From assembly GCA_021773435.1 (NCBI GenBank), contig JAJFKC010000022.1, positions 62,001-126,000 on the forward strand: 64,000 nucleotides of DNA, written 5' to 3'. The notes under the pieces were generated by a model that saw only the letters and a program-made list of their open reading frames with translations, searched no databases and was not told where the DNA came from. The position numbers and the translations under genes are program-made. Positions within the stretch are counted from its first letter, which is position 1; every line of letters starts with the position of its first letter. Shown piece after piece: positions 1 through 8,943 of this stretch. The stretch comes from Porticoccaceae bacterium. GTDB taxonomy: Bacteria; Pseudomonadota; Gammaproteobacteria; Pseudomonadales; Porticoccaceae.

Positions 1-134
1 GTTAATCCGGCGACCTGATCCAGCATTGGCCACCTTATGCCAGGAGACTTTTATTGCTTTAATGACAGGGCACGCGATCACTATGCCTTCAGAATAGGCC
101 AACAACGCATCAACAGCCAAAACGGGCAAACACC

Positions 135-872
135 TTGACGACCTTAGGCTTACTGGAAACAGACACGCTCTACGACGACTTGATTCCCGACTACGGATCT
201 TACGGGCAGATGTTTGCGGCATTTTTCACCAATCTCGATAGCGATCTCCAGTACCGGTATTACCAGGTAAAACAGGGCGAACTGCCAAGCGCTGCCGACG
301 AATGCGATGCCTATTTGATTACCGGCTCGAAAGCCGGCGTCTACGACACCGACCCATGGATAGCCTCCCTGCAAACATGGATAGCCGATTTCCACCAACA
401 AAATGCAAAGTTAATCGGTATCTGCTTTGGCCATCAAATAATGGCGCACAGCCTGGGCGGTGCAGCGGCCAAAAGCCCAAAAGGCTGGGGCATTGGCGTA
501 CACAGCACTACACACCTGACTGGTGACGAGCTTAATACTGATCGGATAGAGACTAACCTGGAAGACTTTAAGCGAAGCGAACTAAGCCTGTTATATAGCC
601 ATCAGGATCAGGTTCAAAAGTTACCGCCTGGCGCGCAATTGATCGCCCGCAGCGATTTTTGCGAATATGCCGCCTTTAAAATTGATCATCGAGTCTTGTC
701 TTTTCAGGGTCATCCGGAATTTACCCCTGAGTATTTGCAGCGCCTGTTACATCGTCGCATCGACGTAATTGGTCAGGCCCGCTACGCCAAAGCTATGGCA
801 TCACTCGACAAAGTGACCGACGAGAAAGCCGTCGGGCGGCAAATACTGGAATTTGTGCAACGCAAATGCTGA
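135..872 (+). CDS. Class I glutamine amidotransferase-like protein
   Basis: A 245-residue single-domain protein of the class I glutamine amidotransferase fold (GMP synthase GATase-like). The nucleophile elbow is visible as GICFGHQ with Cys97, and the second half of the triad as QGHPEF with His193 and Glu195. Stand-alone members of this family hydrolyse glutamine or a gamma-glutamyl substrate and are cytoplasmic; the acceptor here is unknown. The start is a TTG chosen because the N-terminal strand (LGLLETDTL) follows directly; no strong ribosome site is seen upstream, so the start is uncertain. It stands alone, convergent with the GNAT gene downstream. The first 134 bases of the window hold no gene I can support. 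Confidence 0.8.
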   Translation: MTTLGLLETDTLYDDLIPDYGSYGQMFAAFFTNLDSDLQYRYYQVKQGELPSAADECDAYLITGSKAGVYDTDPWIASLQTWIADFHQQNAKLIGICFGHQIMAHSLGGAAAKSPKGWGIGVHSTTHLTGDELNTDRIETNLEDFKRSELSLLYSHQDQVQKLPPGAQLIARSDFCEYAAFKIDHRVLSFQGHPEFTPEYLQRLLHRRIDVIGQARYAKAMASLDKVTDEKAVGRQILEFVQRKC

Positions 873-910
873 AAGAAATAGGCCATTAAGGGAACTGGCA
901 GACAAGCGTT

Positions 911-1168
911 TTAATCATCTAGCAACTTTCGCACATACCAGCAGCTGGCCCGAATCTGATAATCCTCCTGCCGCGCCCAGGCTAAGGCTTCTCGCACCAG
1001 CTTTTCGGCGATACCCCGCCCGCGCAGGGCATCGGGTACGAAGGTATGGTTAAAATCTATTTGCGAACCAGATAAACGATAATCGGCAATGGATTCATGT
1101 CCATCGACGACGGCGACGAAACGCTGTCTTTGTGGCTCATGGCGCACATCTATCTGGGTTTGTGTCAT
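911..1168 (-). CDS. Short GNAT-family N-acetyltransferase
   Basis: An 85-residue protein matching the small single-domain GNAT type (Acetyltransf_CG, YidJ-like). The acetyl-CoA pyrophosphate-binding loop is seen as LRGRGIA at residues 48-54, followed by the usual helix and a C-terminal CWYVRK strand-helix segment. Length fits this mini-GNAT family, which is much shorter than standard GNATs. The substrate is unknown. It lies 5 bp downstream of the peroxidase-related gene on the same strand, so the two are probably cotranscribed. Confidence 0.8.
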   Translation of the reverse strand: MTQTQIDVRHEPQRQRFVAVVDGHESIADYRLSGSQIDFNHTFVPDALRGRGIAEKLVREALAWARQEDYQIRASCWYVRKLLDD

Positions 1169-1173
1169 TGGAG

Positions 1174-1746
1174 TTATCTCGCCATCCCGTAAAACTCATC
1201 GTTGGGCCGCATGCTCGTGAGGTTTGCCATGCGATTAGACAGGCAGAAAAATGCGCTGATGCCGCCTATATCCCAGATATCTTCGTCGTCGAAGCCATGA
1301 GCCCGTAGACCCTCAAAATCTTCATCGCTAACATGAGAGGACTCTTTGCTCACTTTAACGGCAAAATCTAGCATGGCTCGCTGGCGAAGTGTGATATCGG
1401 CCTTGCGGTAATTGATGGCAAGCTGATCAGACAACAGAGAGTTTTTCGACAATATACGAAGAATCGCACCATGGGCAACCACGCAATAATGACATTCATT
1501 GCCGCCGCTGACGGTCACCACAATCATTTCTTTATCAGCTTTGGTGAGATTGCTCTCGCGCAACATCAGGGCATCGTGCATGGCAAAAAAAGCCCGACAT
1601 TCATCAGGACGATGGGCGAGCACTAAAAACACATTGGGGATAAAGCCGGTTTTTTCCTGTACCGCAAGCACCTGCTCGCGCAGGTCATCAGGCAAGTCAT
1701 CGACGGCAGGAACAGGGAATCGGCTGATGGCTTTAGGGACGCTCAT
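1174..1746 (-). CDS. AhpD-like peroxidase-related protein (carboxymuconolactone decarboxylase family)
   Basis: A 190-residue AhpD-fold protein. The redox centre is the E-C-x-x-C-x3-H motif (Glu84, Cys85, Cys88, His92), as in the uncharacterised peroxidase-related enzyme family; such proteins reduce peroxides or serve as partner in an alkylhydroperoxidase system. The reading frame stays open upstream, but the ATG at 1746 is preferred: it follows a GGAG ribosome site and removes an overlap with glpE. Order glpE, this gene, GNAT on one strand suggests a small redox/stress operon. The physiological substrate is unknown. Confidence 0.82.
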   Translation of the reverse strand: MSVPKAISRFPVPAVDDLPDDLREQVLAVQEKTGFIPNVFLVLAHRPDECRAFFAMHDALMLRESNLTKADKEMIVVTVSGGNECHYCVVAHGAILRILSKNSLLSDQLAINYRKADITLRQRAMLDFAVKVSKESSHVSDEDFEGLRAHGFDDEDIWDIGGISAFFCLSNRMANLTSMRPNDEFYGMAR

Positions 1747-1771
1747 AATTACTCCATTACTGTGTATTCGT

Positions 1772-2074
1772 TTATTCTTGCGCAGCCCAGGCGGTGTAAC
1801 CGCCGTCGAGGCTGTAGACATTCTCAAAACCCTGCTGGGACAGAAAGTCCGCTGCATTTTGACTGGAATTTCCGTGATAGCAACACACCACTAATGGCGT
1901 AGTTTTGTCAGCCGACCCTATAAACTGGGGCAATGTTGAATCATTAAGCGCCTGGGCTCCGGGAATATGGCCAGCCTGATAAGACTCATCATCGCGGATA
2001 TCCACAACCTGAACGGAACCACCTTTGACCAATGTTTTATAACCTGCGATATCCAGATGTTGCCACGAAGACAT
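1772..2074 (-). CDS. glpE: Thiosulfate sulfurtransferase GlpE (single-domain rhodanese)
   Basis: A 100-residue single rhodanese domain that transfers sulfane sulfur from thiosulfate to cyanide or a thiol acceptor in the cytoplasm. The active-site loop is CYHGNSS (catalytic Cys65), the signature of GlpE rather than of other rhodaneses. The upstream DIRDDESYQAGHIPGA stretch is the conserved rhodanese entry motif, and the C-terminal SLDGGYTAW closes the domain. Length matches GlpE. Encoded 25 bp upstream of the AhpD-like gene. Confidence 0.9.
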   Translation of the reverse strand: MSSWQHLDIAGYKTLVKGGSVQVVDIRDDESYQAGHIPGAQALNDSTLPQFIGSADKTTPLVVCCYHGNSSQNAADFLSQQGFENVYSLDGGYTAWAAQE

Positions 2075-2167
2075 TCGGGAGCCTCAATTCATTGGCTGTT
2101 GGGATATGAACAAAAAATCACTTAATCCCGACCAACTATTCCAAAAATCATCTACCTTGTGCACCAC

Positions 2168-2449
2168 CTATCCATATGTACATAGATAGGCAGTATCCAC
2201 CCCAACCTGCAAATCGAAGGATAAGTTCGCGGCTACCTTAAACGTATCACCGGGCTCGAACACCTGCCAGTCATTATGGTCCGGCAATTTTACGGTTAAG
2301 GCACCACTGACAACGGTAACGGTTTCAAGCTGACTAGTGTCAAACCGATATTCACCGGGCGCCATCACACCAACCGTGGCAGGTAAAGTTGCAGTCTGGA
2401 AGGCGATGGATTTCACTTTACCGTCAAAATATTCATTTACTTCTAACAT
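2168..2449 (-). CDS. ppnP: Pyrimidine/purine nucleoside phosphorylase PpnP
   Basis: A 93-residue cupin of the PpnP (YaiE) family, which phosphorolyses several nucleosides to base and ribose-1-phosphate. The sequence follows the family from [13 protein letters not shown] at the start through [12 protein letters not shown] and [11 protein letters not shown] to the end. The ATG at 2449 is chosen over an upstream in-frame codon because it matches the family N-terminus and is preceded by AAAGGA. Stands between glpE and a histidine phosphatase on the same strand but with spacers, so operon membership is unclear. Confidence 0.92.
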   Translation of the reverse strand: MLEVNEYFDGKVKSIAFQTATLPATVGVMAPGEYRFDTSQLETVTVVSGALTVKLPDHNDWQVFEPGDTFKVAANLSFDLQVGVDTAYLCTYG

Positions 2450-2510
2450 TGTCGATCCTTTCCAAAATATCTTAAACAAACCACGCCTAATTCGTTACTT
2501 CCTTTCAGTT

Positions 2511-3116
2511 TCACAAATGATCGGTGCGATTTAAAAATAAAATTTCACCGTCGACCGGGCAAATCTCGGTGACGGAGGTATTGTTCATCATGTAATCGAC
2601 CCACTTGGCCGGGTCTCTATCGATCCAGTGAGAAAGCGCAAACGCTATCGCCAGGCCATGGGCGACCACGACAATATTCTCACCGGGATGATTACCCCGC
2701 ACCTCTTCCACTGCCGTGACAAAGCGATGGGTCACTTCGTAGCGCGTCTCACCGCCCGGCGCCCGATGGTGCTCATCATCAACTACGCATTTCATAAAAC
2801 CTATTTCGTCACGCAACTCTTCAAAGCTTTTACCTTCATAGTCACCGGCACCAAACTCCATTAACCGCGGATCAGTATTGACCCGATGCCCACCATTTGT
2901 GGCGATACTTTCGGCCGTTAATCTCGCCCGCTGTAATGGACTTGAATATATCGCGTCAATCTCCGGCAGATAGTTGTGGAAGTAATCACCTAATTTAACC
3001 CGCTGTTGCTCGCCCAGCTCGGTGAGTGGCGTGTCGGTATGGCCATGCCACACTTTGTCTATATTAGCTGGTGTTTCGCCATGGCGAACCAGCATAAGTC
3101 GACCTTTCCTGGACAT
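2511..3116 (-). CDS. Histidine phosphatase family protein (phosphoglycerate mutase-like)
   Basis: About 201 residues of the histidine phosphatase superfamily. The phosphoacceptor motif LVRHGET occurs about 10 residues after the chosen ATG, a helper acidic segment (EFGAGDYEG) follows in the middle, and the second catalytic His is in VVVAHGLAIA. This set of residues points to a phosphatase of the cobC/GpmB type; the substrate cannot be told. Start codons at 3131 (ATG) and 3149 (TTG) are also in frame. I took 3116 because it puts the RHG motif at the family's usual position. Confidence 0.85.
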   Translation of the reverse strand: MSRKGRLMLVRHGETPANIDKVWHGHTDTPLTELGEQQRVKLGDYFHNYLPEIDAIYSSPLQRARLTAESIATNGGHRVNTDPRLMEFGAGDYEGKSFEELRDEIGFMKCVVDDEHHRAPGGETRYEVTHRFVTAVEEVRGNHPGENIVVVAHGLAIAFALSHWIDRDPAKWVDYMMNNTSVTEICPVDGEILFLNRTDHL

Positions 3117-3510
3117 TAACTTTGCTCGCATGCTTCTTTGTTGATGCAATTGGTTAAGACGATGGCATTGATTAAAACGATAAACTGGCGCTGCCAGGCC
3201 CGCCCTCTGGGCGAACCTTCTTTATAGCCCTCACTAATAACCCGCCGGTCACAGAGCGAATTATCCCAAACTTTGCCCTACCATGCAGCCCCATGGGGAA
3301 ATACTTTCGGTTATAGGTCTGGGTCATCTCTTGTGGCTTAAAAACTCATACCCATACGCGAAATCTCAAAACCGGAACAAAAAGCCTCAACCAGTTGTCC
3401 ACGAAAGAACCGTGGTTACATTACAATGACCGTAACTACTCTCAACTTGTGCTGCTCGCAATTTGTACTAATCACAACATGAACTACTTCAACAGGAGCT
3501 TTCGGCCCAC
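3117..3510. other. Intergenic region, no gene seen
   Basis: This spacer separates two divergent genes and must hold both promoters. I see no coding signal. A short GC hairpin (CGCCC-TCT-GGGCG, near 3202-3214) is present without a T tract. A GGAG ribosome site for the Sel1 lipoprotein lies at about 3494-3498. Confidence 0.4.
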
Positions 3511-4275
3511 ATGAACCAGAGTCTCGTTTTCACCATACTGCTACTTTCAACCATAATGACACTGTCTGCCTGCACAGAAGATGATAAACCTGTCGACGCC
3601 AAACCTGAAGCACCGGCTAGCACCCCAGAGCAAGTAAGCACTCCCCCACCCTTAAACCCCGAACAAAGTGCGCTACTTGAGGCTGCTGAACACGGCGACC
3701 TCGATGCGCAACTTGCACTTGGCAAATTATATATTGTCGAAGGTGACCACCAACATTACGGTAATGCGAGTAAGTGGTACCACCTGGCAGCTGATCAGGG
3801 CAGTGCCCAGGCGTTATTCAATATTGGCGTAATACACGATAAAGGCTACGGCGTGGAAAGCGATTGGGAGGAAGCCGCAAAATGGTACCGGAAATCTGCC
3901 GAGCTCGGTTTTCCCGATGCTTTATTCAACCTGGGCGTCATGTATGAATACGGCCAGGCAGTTCCGCAGGACTACGCTAAAGCGAGAGAATATTACCTGA
4001 TGGCCGCAGAAAAAGGTGATCCATCGGCACAATTCAGCATGGGGCTTTTGTATGACAAGGCCCTGGGGCTAGAAAAAGATTTCGTGCAAGCCTATATGTG
4101 GTGGGATATTGCGGGCGATGGCTATATTCATGCCCAGCACAACAGGGACTCTGTGGCCGAGGACATGACCCCCGAACAGATTAGCGAAGCTAAGCAACTC
4201 GCCGATGCGTGGCGCGAGGCACACGCCGATGTCGAACAATTACCTGCTCAGGAATTTCTGCCAGGCTTCGAATAA
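3511..4275 (+). CDS. Sel1-repeat lipoprotein
   Basis: A 254-residue protein with a lipoprotein signal (hydrophobic stretch then LSAC, lipid Cys at residue 21) followed by a Pro/Ala-rich linker. The body is a run of Sel1/TPR-like repeats of about 36 residues, seen as ALGKLY, ALFNIGVIHDKGYGV, ALFNLGVMYEYGQAV and FSMGLLYDKALGL segments. Sel1 lipoproteins act as solenoid scaffolds in the periplasm or outer membrane; the partner is unknown. Transcribed alone, followed by a 307-bp spacer before the broken porin. Confidence 0.85.
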   Translation: MNQSLVFTILLLSTIMTLSACTEDDKPVDAKPEAPASTPEQVSTPPPLNPEQSALLEAAEHGDLDAQLALGKLYIVEGDHQHYGNASKWYHLAADQGSAQALFNIGVIHDKGYGVESDWEEAAKWYRKSAELGFPDALFNLGVMYEYGQAVPQDYAKAREYYLMAAEKGDPSAQFSMGLLYDKALGLEKDFVQAYMWWDIAGDGYIHAQHNRDSVAEDMTPEQISEAKQLADAWREAHADVEQLPAQEFLPGFE

Positions 4276-4582
4276 ATATCATCTCTCTAAACTTTCTTTC
4301 CGCTCCATAGCTGTTGAGGCGAAGTCGTCAGATAATCTTGAAAATCAACGCTAGCGATGTCGCCACACATCTTTGCTGGCCTAGCCTTCCCGTTTTGAGA
4401 TTAATCTGAAATCCAAATGTCTAGATCGGTCGCCTTGTGGTCATAAAACAATCCGCATACCAAACTGTCGATTGATAAAGGACAGGTTTCATCAACAGAA
4501 AATGCCTAATGGTCATCACCTAAAACTCATGTCATCCGACGGTCAACACTGATACTTGATCAATCGATAAAGGAAGCTACGC
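4276..4582. other. Intergenic region upstream of the porin pseudogene
   Basis: No gene seen. Two similar stretches, GATTGATAAAGGACAG near 4470 and AATCGATAAAGGAAG near 4562, look like a partial duplication of the ribosome-site region; the second serves the porin ATG at 4583. Confidence 0.35.
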
Positions 4583-5858
4583 ATGAAATGTACTAAAGCC
4601 TTTACACGCCCTAAAAAATTTGGCGCTTGTACAGTGGCCCTCCTAGCTGGCACATGGCTATTCAGCACCAGCTCCCTTGCAACGGTTAATGATGCCACTG
4701 TCGAAAAATTAATTCGCCAGGTCGAAGCCCTGACCCAACGGGTTCAGGAGCTTGAGGCCGCTGACAAAACACTGCATGACGACACTGTCGCGCTAAAAGA
4801 AGCCATAAGGTCTGCCACAACGTCAACCACAAAAACCAGTGACCAACTGGCCTGGGCCAAAAAATTAAAGTAAAAGGTGATTTTCGCTACCGCTATGAAA
4901 ATATCGATGATGAGAATAAACCAAAAGATCGAAACCGTAGCCGTGTCCGCGCACGCATCGAAGCCACTGCACAAGTTAACGATCACTGGAAGATAGGTTT
5001 AGGCTTGGCTTCCGGCGGCGATGATCCGGTATCAAGTAATCAGACGTTGGGCGGCGGCGGAAGCTCGAAAGGTATTAATCTTGACCTGGCCTATTTCGAC
5101 TGGACTGGACTGGACTGGAAAACACCCACGTCATCGGCGGAAAATTTAACAATCCTTTCTACAAACCCGCTAAAAACAGTTTGATCTGGGATGGTGACTA
5201 TCGACCCGAAGGGCTTGCAGCAAAATACGACAACGGCACCTTGTTCGCCAATGGCGCTTTCCTATATCTTGAAAGCGACGATAAAGCCGGTAGTAATGAT
5301 GCAAAAAGCTTTTGGGGCGCTCAACTCGGTTTTAATACCGCTATTGCCGACCACATCGAGTTGATTGCCGGTGTCAGTTATTACGACATCCCAGTGATGG
5401 GCAGCATGCCATTTTTCGATGCAGATGATTCGTTCGGCAATACGCTGGCTGGCGACGGCCCCTATCTCAACAACTACGAAGAGTTAGAGCTTTTTGCTGA
5501 ATTAATTACCAGCCTGGGCAGCCTGCCCTTGAGCCTCTTTGTAGACTGGGTAGAAAACCAGGAAGCAGATAACGACGAGACCGGTTATTCAGCGGGCTTT
5601 AAACTCGGCACCGCCAAAGACCCCGGTACCTGGCAGATGGCTTATATTTACAAGGATATTGAAGCTGATGCCGTGTTAGGTCTGACTACCGATTCCGACT
5701 TCGGTGGTGGCGGTACCGACAGCAAAGGCCATATTCTTGAAGGCGCCTACGCGGTCGATAAAAACACTTCGTTTTCGGTAACTTATTTTATCAACGAAAA
5801 CGGCGAACTAGAGACCGACTACGACCGCCTTCAGGTTGATTTAAAGTTTAAATACTAG
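4583..5858 (+). pseudogene. Putative outer-membrane porin, disrupted by two frameshifts
   Basis: Three reading frames joined together give one porin of the 'putative porin' (Porin_5-like) type. Frame 1 (4583-4873) carries a signal peptide and a short coiled-coil segment, typical of periplasmic-anchored porins. It breaks in a run of six A at 4859-4864; a seventh A would continue as WAKKIKVKGDFRYRYE, the first barrel strand. Frame 2 runs to a tandem (GACTG)4 at 5098-5117; three copies instead of four would read FDWTGLENTHVIGGKF and join frame 3, which then runs as beta strands to a terminal aromatic-ended strand (DLKFKY) at 5858. The two shifts do not compensate each other. It could be a pseudogene, a slippage-switched gene or carry assembly errors. 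Confidence 0.8.
5098..5117. repeat. (GACTG)4 pentanucleotide tandem repeat inside the porin
   Basis: Four perfect 5-bp units. Three units would keep the porin in frame, so the present copy number puts the downstream barrel out of frame. Confidence 0.9.
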
Positions 5859-6172
5859 GCTGAGAGCGTCGCTCCTTTACTGAACTCTTCGCTCGGCGCA
5901 TAACGCGAAAGGCCCTTTATTTGTCGACAGGATTTCCCTTTAACAAACCGGCCATCAATTTATCTAGTTGTATTCTGGCAATAATTTAATCAAAGTTCGT
6001 GTATACTGCGCCGCTCAACCCCTGGTGCACTTCGGTCTGCACCTGTTTTCTACGCGGTAATCCCTTCTGATTCACCCCGAAACAAACGAACAAACAAGTA
6101 TCCGCCTGGACCGTCCCACATTATTTTTCAGAGTATTTTGTTGGGTAAGGCAATACTGGAGATCATCTAAGA
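5859..6172 (+). promoter_or_regulatory. rhlE leader region with candidate -10 box and hairpin
   Basis: The 313-bp spacer before rhlE has no gene. TATACT at 6002-6007 could be a -10 box, but no clear -35 is seen. Downstream, GGTGCA (6024-6029) and TGCACC (6038-6043) form a hairpin closed by a UUCG-type loop and followed by TTTTC, so it may act as a weak attenuator or RNA stabiliser in a long leader. A long structured leader is common for cold-inducible helicase mRNAs. This is inference. Confidence 0.35.
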
Positions 6173-7498
6173 ATGTCTTTTGAATCCCTCGGCTTAAGGG
6201 CCGAATTACTACGTGCTGTGTCCGAAAACGGCTACAGCGTTCCCACCCCCATACAACAACAAGCAATCCCCCTTATCCTCGATGGACAGGATCTAATGGG
6301 TGGCGCGCAAACTGGCACCGGCAAAACCGCCGGATTCACTCTGCCTCTGTTACAGCGATTAATGTCGTCAAACAAGGCCGGAAATGGCCGTCGCCCAGTC
6401 CGCGCCCTGATCTTAACACCCACTCGCGAGCTAGCAGCACAAGTCGCTGAAAGTGTCGAAACCTACGGCAAACACCTCCCACTTCGCTCAACGGTGATTT
6501 TCGGTGGCGTCAATATCAATCCGCAAAAACAGAAGCTGCGCAATGGTGTTGATATTCTGGTCGCAACACCCGGTCGACTTCTTGATCACGTCGGGCAACG
6601 AACAGTTGATCTAAGCCAGGTGGAAATACTCGTCCTGGACGAAGCCGACCGGATGCTCGACATGGGTTTTATCCACGACATCCGCAAGGTGCTCGCACTG
6701 CTACCCAAACAGAAACAAACTTTGCTGTTTTCAGCAACTTTCTCTGAAGACATCAAACGCCTGGCCAATGGCCTACTCAAATCACCCGCACTGGTCGAAG
6801 TAGCGCGACGTAACACTACGGCGGAGAACATAAATCAGGTGGTTCACCCTGTTGATAGAGGCCGCAAACGCGAATTGTTATCTTTCCTCATTGGTGCCAA
6901 CGACTGGCAGCAGGTGTTGGTGTTTACACGCACCAAACACGGTGCCAACCGACTCTCTGAGCAACTCATTAAAGACGGCATTCGCTCCACCGCAATCCAC
7001 GGCAACAAAAGCCAGGGCGCGCGCACTAAAGCGTTAGCACATTTTAAAGAGCGTAAGATACAGGTTTTAGTGGCGACAGATATCGCCGCCCGCGGCCTCG
7101 ATATTGACCAGCTCCCCCACGTTGTTAACTTCGAATTACCAAATGTGCCGGAAGATTATGTGCATCGTATTGGCCGCACCGGGCGCGCCGGTAACGAGGG
7201 CGAGGCCATGTCCCTGGTCTGCGTCGATGAACTGAAATTGCTGCGCGATATCGAACGCTTACTCAAACGGGAAATTCCCAAACAAATCGTCGAAGATTTC
7301 GAACCCGACCCATCCATAAAGGCCGAACCTATTAAGAATGGGCGCGGTGGACAGCAGCAGCGCAAAAATAAACCCCGAAGAAAACCCGCGACGGGCGGCA
7401 ATAGTCGGCGCTCACATTCCCCTTCGGGCAACAGTCGTCCGTATGGTCAATCGAACAATTCCAACCGATCTGGCAATCGAGCTCAGCGTAGCGCGTAA
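6173..7498 (+). CDS. rhlE: ATP-dependent DEAD-box RNA helicase RhlE
   Basis: A 441-residue DEAD-box helicase that remodels RNA during ribosome assembly and RNA decay in the cytoplasm. Visible motifs in order: Q motif ([12 protein letters not shown], 21-32), Walker A AQTGTGKT (45-52), PTREL (83-87), DEAD (156-159), SAT (187-189), and HRIGRTGR (331-338). After the two RecA domains comes a basic, low-complexity C-terminal tail (about 390-441) rich in Arg, Ser, Asn and Gly, as in the RhlE subfamily. The opening MSFESLGL and the lack of a DbpA or CsdA C-terminal domain favour RhlE. A GGAG site lies 11 bases before the ATG. Confidence 0.93.
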   Translation: MSFESLGLRAELLRAVSENGYSVPTPIQQQAIPLILDGQDLMGGAQTGTGKTAGFTLPLLQRLMSSNKAGNGRRPVRALILTPTRELAAQVAESVETYGKHLPLRSTVIFGGVNINPQKQKLRNGVDILVATPGRLLDHVGQRTVDLSQVEILVLDEADRMLDMGFIHDIRKVLALLPKQKQTLLFSATFSEDIKRLANGLLKSPALVEVARRNTTAENINQVVHPVDRGRKRELLSFLIGANDWQQVLVFTRTKHGANRLSEQLIKDGIRSTAIHGNKSQGARTKALAHFKERKIQVLVATDIAARGLDIDQLPHVVNFELPNVPEDYVHRIGRTGRAGNEGEAMSLVCVDELKLLRDIERLLKREIPKQIVEDFEPDPSIKAEPIKNGRGGQQQRKNKPRRKPATGGNSRRSHSPSGNSRPYGQSNNSNRSGNRAQRSA

Positions 7499-7576
7499 GC
7501 TAATCTACCACCCAAACGATCCCGCGCGACCCCACACAAAGTGGCGGCGGGGCTTGGCCTGGCTCCTGTCGCCTTT

Positions 7577-7632
7577 AACCTGGTGTGAAGAACCTGGTGT
7601 GAAGAACCTGGCGTCAAGAACCTAGCGAGAAG
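7577..7632. repeat. 14-bp tandem repeat, four copies
   Basis: Units of AACCTGGTGTGAAG at 7577-7590 and 7591-7604 are identical; 7605-7618 and 7619-7632 differ at a few positions. The array lies in the convergent spacer between rhlE and the SDR gene. Confidence 0.9.
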
Positions 7633-7704
7633 AATCTACCATCAATCCCTTAACCAACAAGAACAATCAACTAATAACAAAAACTATGGCGTTTTAACCA
7701 ACCT

Positions 7705-8490
7705 TCAAAGCAACTGGCCTCGTGATGACAGGCCACCATCAATGGTCATCACTGTACCGGTAATATAAGCAGCGCGATCTGAGGCGAGAAAAATTGCCAG
7801 GTCGGCCACTTCTTCAGATTCAGCCATCCGGCCAAAGGGCATATCACCCAACAGCTCATGCCAGTTATCTGGGTCTATGCCTTTGGCTTTGGCATTTTGT
7901 CTCATTAGCCCAACAAGTCTATCGGTAGCGGTGGGACCAGGGTTAATACCAACCACACGGATATTGTCCGCCGGGCTGCCACTGCCCATGGCTCGCGTAA
8001 ACGCGGCAAGACTAGCATTGCCCGCCGTACCGGTTATGTAGTTAAATTCTTCGATTTCGCCGCCTGCAACACCGATAACATTAATGATGACGCCTTTACC
8101 TCGGGTTTGCATATGCGGATACATTTCGCGACACAAATTTACAAAACCGAAAACCTTCAAATCCCAGGCGCTGCGCCAGGTCGCCTCATCGACGGTGGTA
8201 ATAGAACCGCCCGGAATCGCACCAGCGTTGTTAACCAGAATATCCGTATCACTGCAGGCAGCGGCCAGAGCGCTTATATTGGCACTCTCGGACAAATCCA
8301 TTGGGTAAGTTTGCACATCAACATCATATTTGGCAGCGAGTTCATTTTGTGCTGTTTGCAGATCCTCGGCGGATCGAGATGCCAGATGCAGATGGCAGCC
8401 TTCCTCGGCAAGTCGATCGGCAATAGCACGACCAATACCGCGAGAGCCGCCGGTGACGAGCGCTGTTCGGCCCGACAAATTGAGTTCCAT
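7705..8490 (-). CDS. SDR-family oxidoreductase with altered catalytic residues
   Basis: A 261-residue short-chain dehydrogenase/reductase. The NAD(P)-binding motif TGGSRGIG (13-20) and NNAG (87-90) are intact, and the C-terminus has the usual TGTVMTIDGGLSS. The active site is not standard: the tyrosine at 151 (NYITGTAGN) is followed by Thr at the position of the catalytic Lys (155), and the catalytic Ser segment reads INVIGVAG without the usual Ser. It may therefore bind a nucleotide and a ligand without classical SDR catalysis, or use another mechanism. GAGG sits 7 bases before the ATG. Monocistronic as far as seen. Confidence 0.85.
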   Translation of the reverse strand: MELNLSGRTALVTGGSRGIGRAIADRLAEEGCHLHLASRSAEDLQTAQNELAAKYDVDVQTYPMDLSESANISALAAACSDTDILVNNAGAIPGGSITTVDEATWRSAWDLKVFGFVNLCREMYPHMQTRGKGVIINVIGVAGGEIEEFNYITGTAGNASLAAFTRAMGSGSPADNIRVVGINPGPTATDRLVGLMRQNAKAKGIDPDNWHELLGDMPFGRMAESEEVADLAIFLASDRAAYITGTVMTIDGGLSSRGQLL

Positions 8491-8724
8491 AGTTTTACCT
8501 CGCTATTATTTATTTACTGATTGAACTTATATCTTCGCGACTACGTTTTCGACTACCTTCTCGCCCCTGACAAAATAGCACCAGAAAACGGCACTAACAT
8601 TCGACAACTAACGACCAGGCTTTCGGGATTCGAGACTACTTTCGAATTTATTCAGGCACGCCAGTGCAGGTCAGGTGCTTGATTCACGTCATCATTACTA
8701 ATCGATAAAGGGAAATACCCCAGT

Positions 8725-8892
8725 TTAAAATTTTATACAGTGTTTAGTGAAGTTGGTGGCATCTTCCATGGTCCATTCACCTTTTGGTTTCTCTTTCATA
8801 TTTGCACACCAGCGATCACTGCCGACTTTTGCGCAGGATGACAGCACGAGCAAACTAACAGCGAGGGGAATAATTTTTAAATATTTCGACAT
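8725..8892 (-). CDS. Small DUF3012 lipoprotein
   Basis: A 55-residue gene. Translation from the ATG at 8892 gives a signal peptide ending in LSSC (lipid Cys20), then a short domain with GSDRWCANMKEKPKGEWT and a final CIKF. The pattern (WC at 28-29, KPKGEW, second Cys near the end) is that of the DUF3012 family. The two mature Cys (29 and 52) could form a disulfide in the periplasm. GAGA-type ribosome site about 10 bases upstream. Function unknown. It follows the Lon-type protease in opposite spacing (convergent to nothing; same strand, 51 bp downstream of the protease stop). Confidence 0.8.
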   Translation of the reverse strand: MSKYLKIIPLAVSLLVLSSCAKVGSDRWCANMKEKPKGEWTMEDATNFTKHCIKF

Positions 8893-8943
8893 GTTAAACA
8901 TCTCTTTAAGATTGGGAGTATCAGCCTAAATAAACTCTTTTTA

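Noticed and set aside
2511-3149. Extra N-terminal residues of the histidine phosphatase from a TTG at 3149
   Set aside because: They lack a ribosome site and place the RHG motif too far from the start.
7499-7704. 14-bp repeats as a CRISPR-like array
   Set aside because: Units are directly adjacent without spacers, so this is a tandem duplication and not CRISPR.
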